From assembly GCA_002431965.1 (NCBI GenBank), contig DJEW01000037.1, positions 1-7,629 of the forward strand: a DNA stretch of 7,629 nt, given 5' to 3'. Source of the DNA: Clostridiales bacterium UBA5888. GTDB taxonomy: Bacteria; Bacillota; Clostridia; Oscillospirales; Oscillospiraceae. How positions within the stretch are numbered: the first letter of the stretch is position 1; the number at the start of each line of letters is the position of its first letter. Positions 5,479 through 7,629 of this stretch are shown in pieces. Position numbers and translations under genes: made by a program. The notes under the pieces were generated by a model, which was given only the letters and a program-made list of their open reading frames with translations, made no database searches and was not told where the DNA came from.

Positions 5479-7473
5479 ATGGCAGCACCAAACGCACAGT
5501 ACGGCAACGACAGCATATCCCAGCTCAAGGGCGCGGACAGAGTACGCAAGCGCCCGGGCGTTATATTCGGCTCGGATGGGCTTGACGGCTGCGAACATGC
5601 TGTATTTGAAATATTATCGAATGCGATCGACGAGGCGCGCGAGGGCTACGGCAAGCTTATAACCCTCACGTATTTTGAAGACAAGTCCATAGAGGTGGAG
5701 GATAATGGGCGCGGCTGCCCCATGGACTGGAACCCGAACGAGAAACGCTTCAACTGGGAGCTTGTCTTCTGCGAGCTGTATGCAGGCGGCAAGTATAAAA
5801 ATTCAGATGGGGGAGACTATGAGTATTCCCTCGGTCTCAACGGTCTTGGCTCGTGCGCGACGCAGTATGCCTCTGAGTATATGGACGTCACCGTCCGCCG
5901 CGACGGGAAAAAGTATACGCTCCATTTCAAAAAAGGCAAGCCCGTCGGCAAAAAAGGTCAGGAGCTGACCGTCGAGCCTGCCGACAGCAAAAAGACGGGC
6001 ACGACAATCCGCTGGAGACCGGATCGCGAGGTTTTTACCGATATTGACATACCGGAGGAGTATTTTGACAGTGTGCTGCACCGTCAGGCGGTCGTCAACG
6101 CAGGGGTCACCTTCCGCCTGCGCATCGAGAAGGACGGAAAATTCATTGAGCGCGAGTATTGCTACAAAAACGGCATAATCGACTATGTTGCGGAGCTGGC
6201 GGGCGACGGTGCGCTCACCGCGCCGGAGTTTATCTCCGCCGAGCGCCGCGGTCGTGACCGCGATGATAAGCCGGAGTATAAGGTCAAGCTCTCCGCCGCG
6301 TTCTGCTTTTCAAACAAGGTACAGGCGATAGAGTATTATCACAACTCATCATGGCTGGAAAACGGCGGCGCACCCGACAAGGCGGCGAAGAGCGCCTTTA
6401 CTTCCGCAATTGATGCCTATATCAAAAAGATAGGCAAGTACCAGAAAAACGAGACGCCGATAAAATTTCAGGATGTGCAGGACTGTCTCATACTTGTCAC
6501 CAATTGCTTTTCCACGCAGACCTCATATGAAAACCAGACAAAAAAGGCGATAAACAACAAATTCATCCAGACCGCGATGACGGAGTTTTTCAAGGCCCAG
6601 CTGGAGGTCTATTTCATCGAGAATAAGCCCGAGGCGGACAGGATCGCCGAGCAGGTGCTCATCAACAAGCGCAGCCGCGAGACGGCGGAGCGCGCTCGTC
6701 AGGGCATGAAGAAAAAGCTTTCCGGCAGCATCGACATTTCAAACCGCGTGCAGAAGTTCGTTGACTGCCGCAGCCGCGATGCGGAGAAGCGTGAGATATA
6801 CATCGTCGAGGGCGATTCCGCACTCGGCGCGTGCAAGCTCTCGCGCGACGGCGAGTTTCAGGGCATAATGCCCGTGCGCGGCAAGATACTCAACTGCCTG
6901 AAGGCGGACTATGTCCGCATCTTTAAAAGTGATGTCATCACCGATCTTCTGAAGGTGCTCGGCTGCGGCGTGGAGGTCAGGGACAAGCACACCAGGGATC
7001 TGGCAGGCTTTGATCTGGGCAATCTGCGCTGGAACAAGGTCATCATCTGCACCGACGCCGACGTTGACGGCTTCCAGATACGCACCCTTATCCTCACGAT
7101 GCTCTACCGCCTTGTGCCCACGCTTATACGCGAGGGATATGTCTATATCGCGGAATCGCCGCTTTATGAGATAGAGAGCAGGGGGAAAACGTATTTTGCC
7201 TACTCCGACCGCGAGAAGGCGGAGATCGTCGAGTCTCTCGACGGCGCGAAGGCGACGATCAACCGCAGCAAGGGTCTCGGCGAAAACGACCCTGACATGA
7301 TGTGGATGACGACGATGAACCCGGAATCCCGCCGCCTGATAAAGGTCATGCCGGAGGACGCCGAGCGCATGGCGCAGGTGTTCGACCTGCTGCTTGGCGA
7401 TAATCTCGAAGGCAGGAAGAACCATATTGCGGAGTTTGGACACAAGTATATCGACATGGCGGATATATCCTGA
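5479..7473 (+). CDS. Atypical type IIA DNA topoisomerase, B subunit (ParE/GyrB-like)
   Basis: ATPase/Toprim subunit of a type IIA topoisomerase, 664 aa, about ParE length and without the large insertion seen in proteobacterial GyrB. GHKL ATPase: catalytic Glu44 and Mg-binding Asn48 in EILSNAIDEA (44-53), DNGRGCP at 75-81, the ATP lid YAGGKY...GLNGLGS (101-125), and GTTIRWRPD in the nucleotide pocket. The transducer carries the Q-T-K loop (YENQTKKAINN), whose Lys senses ATP phosphate. Toprim: Glu444 in IYIVEGDSALG, PVRGKILN, and the metal-binding DADVDG at 526-531. The C-terminal RSKGLGEN (596-603) and TTMNP block are typical of the family. Several usually conserved positions differ: SNAIDEA for DNSIDEA, GLNGLG for GLHGVG, DGFQIRT for DGAHIRT. 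It is probably the extra clostridial topoisomerase rather than housekeeping gyrase. GAGGT lies 9 nt before the start; the A subunit follows 22 bp downstream. Confidence 0.9.
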   Translation: MAAPNAQYGNDSISQLKGADRVRKRPGVIFGSDGLDGCEHAVFEILSNAIDEAREGYGKLITLTYFEDKSIEVEDNGRGCPMDWNPNEKRFNWELVFCELYAGGKYKNSDGGDYEYSLGLNGLGSCATQYASEYMDVTVRRDGKKYTLHFKKGKPVGKKGQELTVEPADSKKTGTTIRWRPDREVFTDIDIPEEYFDSVLHRQAVVNAGVTFRLRIEKDGKFIEREYCYKNGIIDYVAELAGDGALTAPEFISAERRGRDRDDKPEYKVKLSAAFCFSNKVQAIEYYHNSSWLENGGAPDKAAKSAFTSAIDAYIKKIGKYQKNETPIKFQDVQDCLILVTNCFSTQTSYENQTKKAINNKFIQTAMTEFFKAQLEVYFIENKPEADRIAEQVLINKRSRETAERARQGMKKKLSGSIDISNRVQKFVDCRSRDAEKREIYIVEGDSALGACKLSRDGEFQGIMPVRGKILNCLKADYVRIFKSDVITDLLKVLGCGVEVRDKHTRDLAGFDLGNLRWNKVIICTDADVDGFQIRTLILTMLYRLVPTLIREGYVYIAESPLYEIESRGKTYFAYSDREKAEIVESLDGAKATINRSKGLGENDPDMMWMTTMNPESRRLIKVMPEDAERMAQVFDLLLGDNLEGRKNHIAEFGHKYIDMADIS

Positions 7474-7495
7474 TAAGAGTGTGAGTGTGTGAATA

Positions 7496-7629
7496 ATGGC
7501 AAAGAAGAAACAGGAAGAAAAGAAAAAATTCGATAATCCAAACGTCGTCGGCCTGCGGGCGGAGGTTCTGGAGCAGCCAATAACCGAGACGCTGGAAACA
7601 AACTATATGCCCTATGCGATGAGCGTTAT
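7496..7629 (+). CDS. Atypical type IIA topoisomerase, A subunit (ParC/GyrA-like), N-terminal part
   Basis: The first 44 codons of a gene that runs off the right edge. A Lys/Glu-rich, probably flexible start (KKKQEEKKK, residues 3-11) leads to ETLETNYMPYAMSV (31-44). This corresponds to the N-terminal arm of GyrA/ParC just before the conserved region leading to the DNA-cleaving winged-helix domain (canonical form: SSYxDYAMSV). The active-site Tyr lies beyond the window. The ribosome binding site is weak (GTGAG at 7481-7485, 10 nt before ATG7496), so translation may depend on coupling to the B subunit, whose stop is 22 bp upstream. The Y-M-P-Y-A-M-S-V form supports an atypical subfamily matching the neighbouring B subunit. 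Confidence 0.85.
   Translation, partial: MAKKKQEEKKKFDNPNVVGLRAEVLEQPITETLETNYMPYAMSV

Noticed and set aside
6739..7443. A 234-codon minus-strand frame opposite the topoisomerase Toprim region
   Set aside because: The plus-strand frame has invariant Toprim motifs here; the opposite frame is a shadow.
1..7629. CRISPR array, tRNA, insertion sequence or phage genes
   Set aside because: I found no spaced direct repeats, cloverleaf-like segments, transposase frames or terminal inverted repeats.

Overview
The window looks like chromosomal DNA of a spore-forming Clostridia-class Firmicute, probably a gut Oscillospiraceae-like lineage. Three things point there: a Firmicutes-type ECF vitamin-transporter module (ecfA1-ecfA2-ecfT), a BofA-family sporulation protein, and strong AGGAG-type ribosome binding sites with TTGAAA/TATAAT-type promoters on moderately GC-rich DNA. 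The genus assignment is inference; no rRNA or tRNA gene is present.

Left part (1-4868). At the extreme left edge an AGGAG-preceded ATG pair on the minus strand suggests the start of a divergently transcribed gene. A sigma-A-like promoter (52-80) then begins a compact rightward operon of six genes. It encodes the two ECF ATPases EcfA1 and EcfA2, the membrane coupling protein EcfT, a small membrane S component (substrate-binding subunit), a class I SAM-dependent methyltransferase, and an acyltransferase-3 family membrane protein. Most junctions overlap or are nearly closed (10 bp, ATGA, 39 bp gap, 8 bp, 8 bp gap), so the genes are probably co-transcribed and translationally coupled. The first four make a complete transporter: two ATPases drive EcfT, which couples to the S component that captures a vitamin-like substrate. 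The methyltransferase is physically tied to the S component. The operon ends at a 14-bp stem-loop, which may also end the convergent bofA transcript.

Middle part (4869-5478). A bofA-like gene on the minus strand is followed by a 323-bp intergenic region. That region holds the presumed bofA promoter, a plus-strand stem-loop and a strong plus-strand intrinsic terminator with no plus-strand gene in front of it. A promoter-like TTGAGA/TATAAT pair also lies just downstream of the operon terminator, pointing into bofA antisense. These signals together suggest either an antisense RNA across bofA or a short structured RNA.

Right part (5412-7629). A good promoter drives a complete B subunit of an atypical type IIA topoisomerase (ParE/GyrB-like, 664 aa). 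The N-terminus of its A-subunit partner follows 22 bp later and is cut by the window end. The B subunit keeps the ATPase and Toprim catalytic residues, but several normally near-invariant motif positions differ from canonical gyrase and topo IV. It is therefore probably an additional, lineage-specific topoisomerase rather than the housekeeping enzyme.
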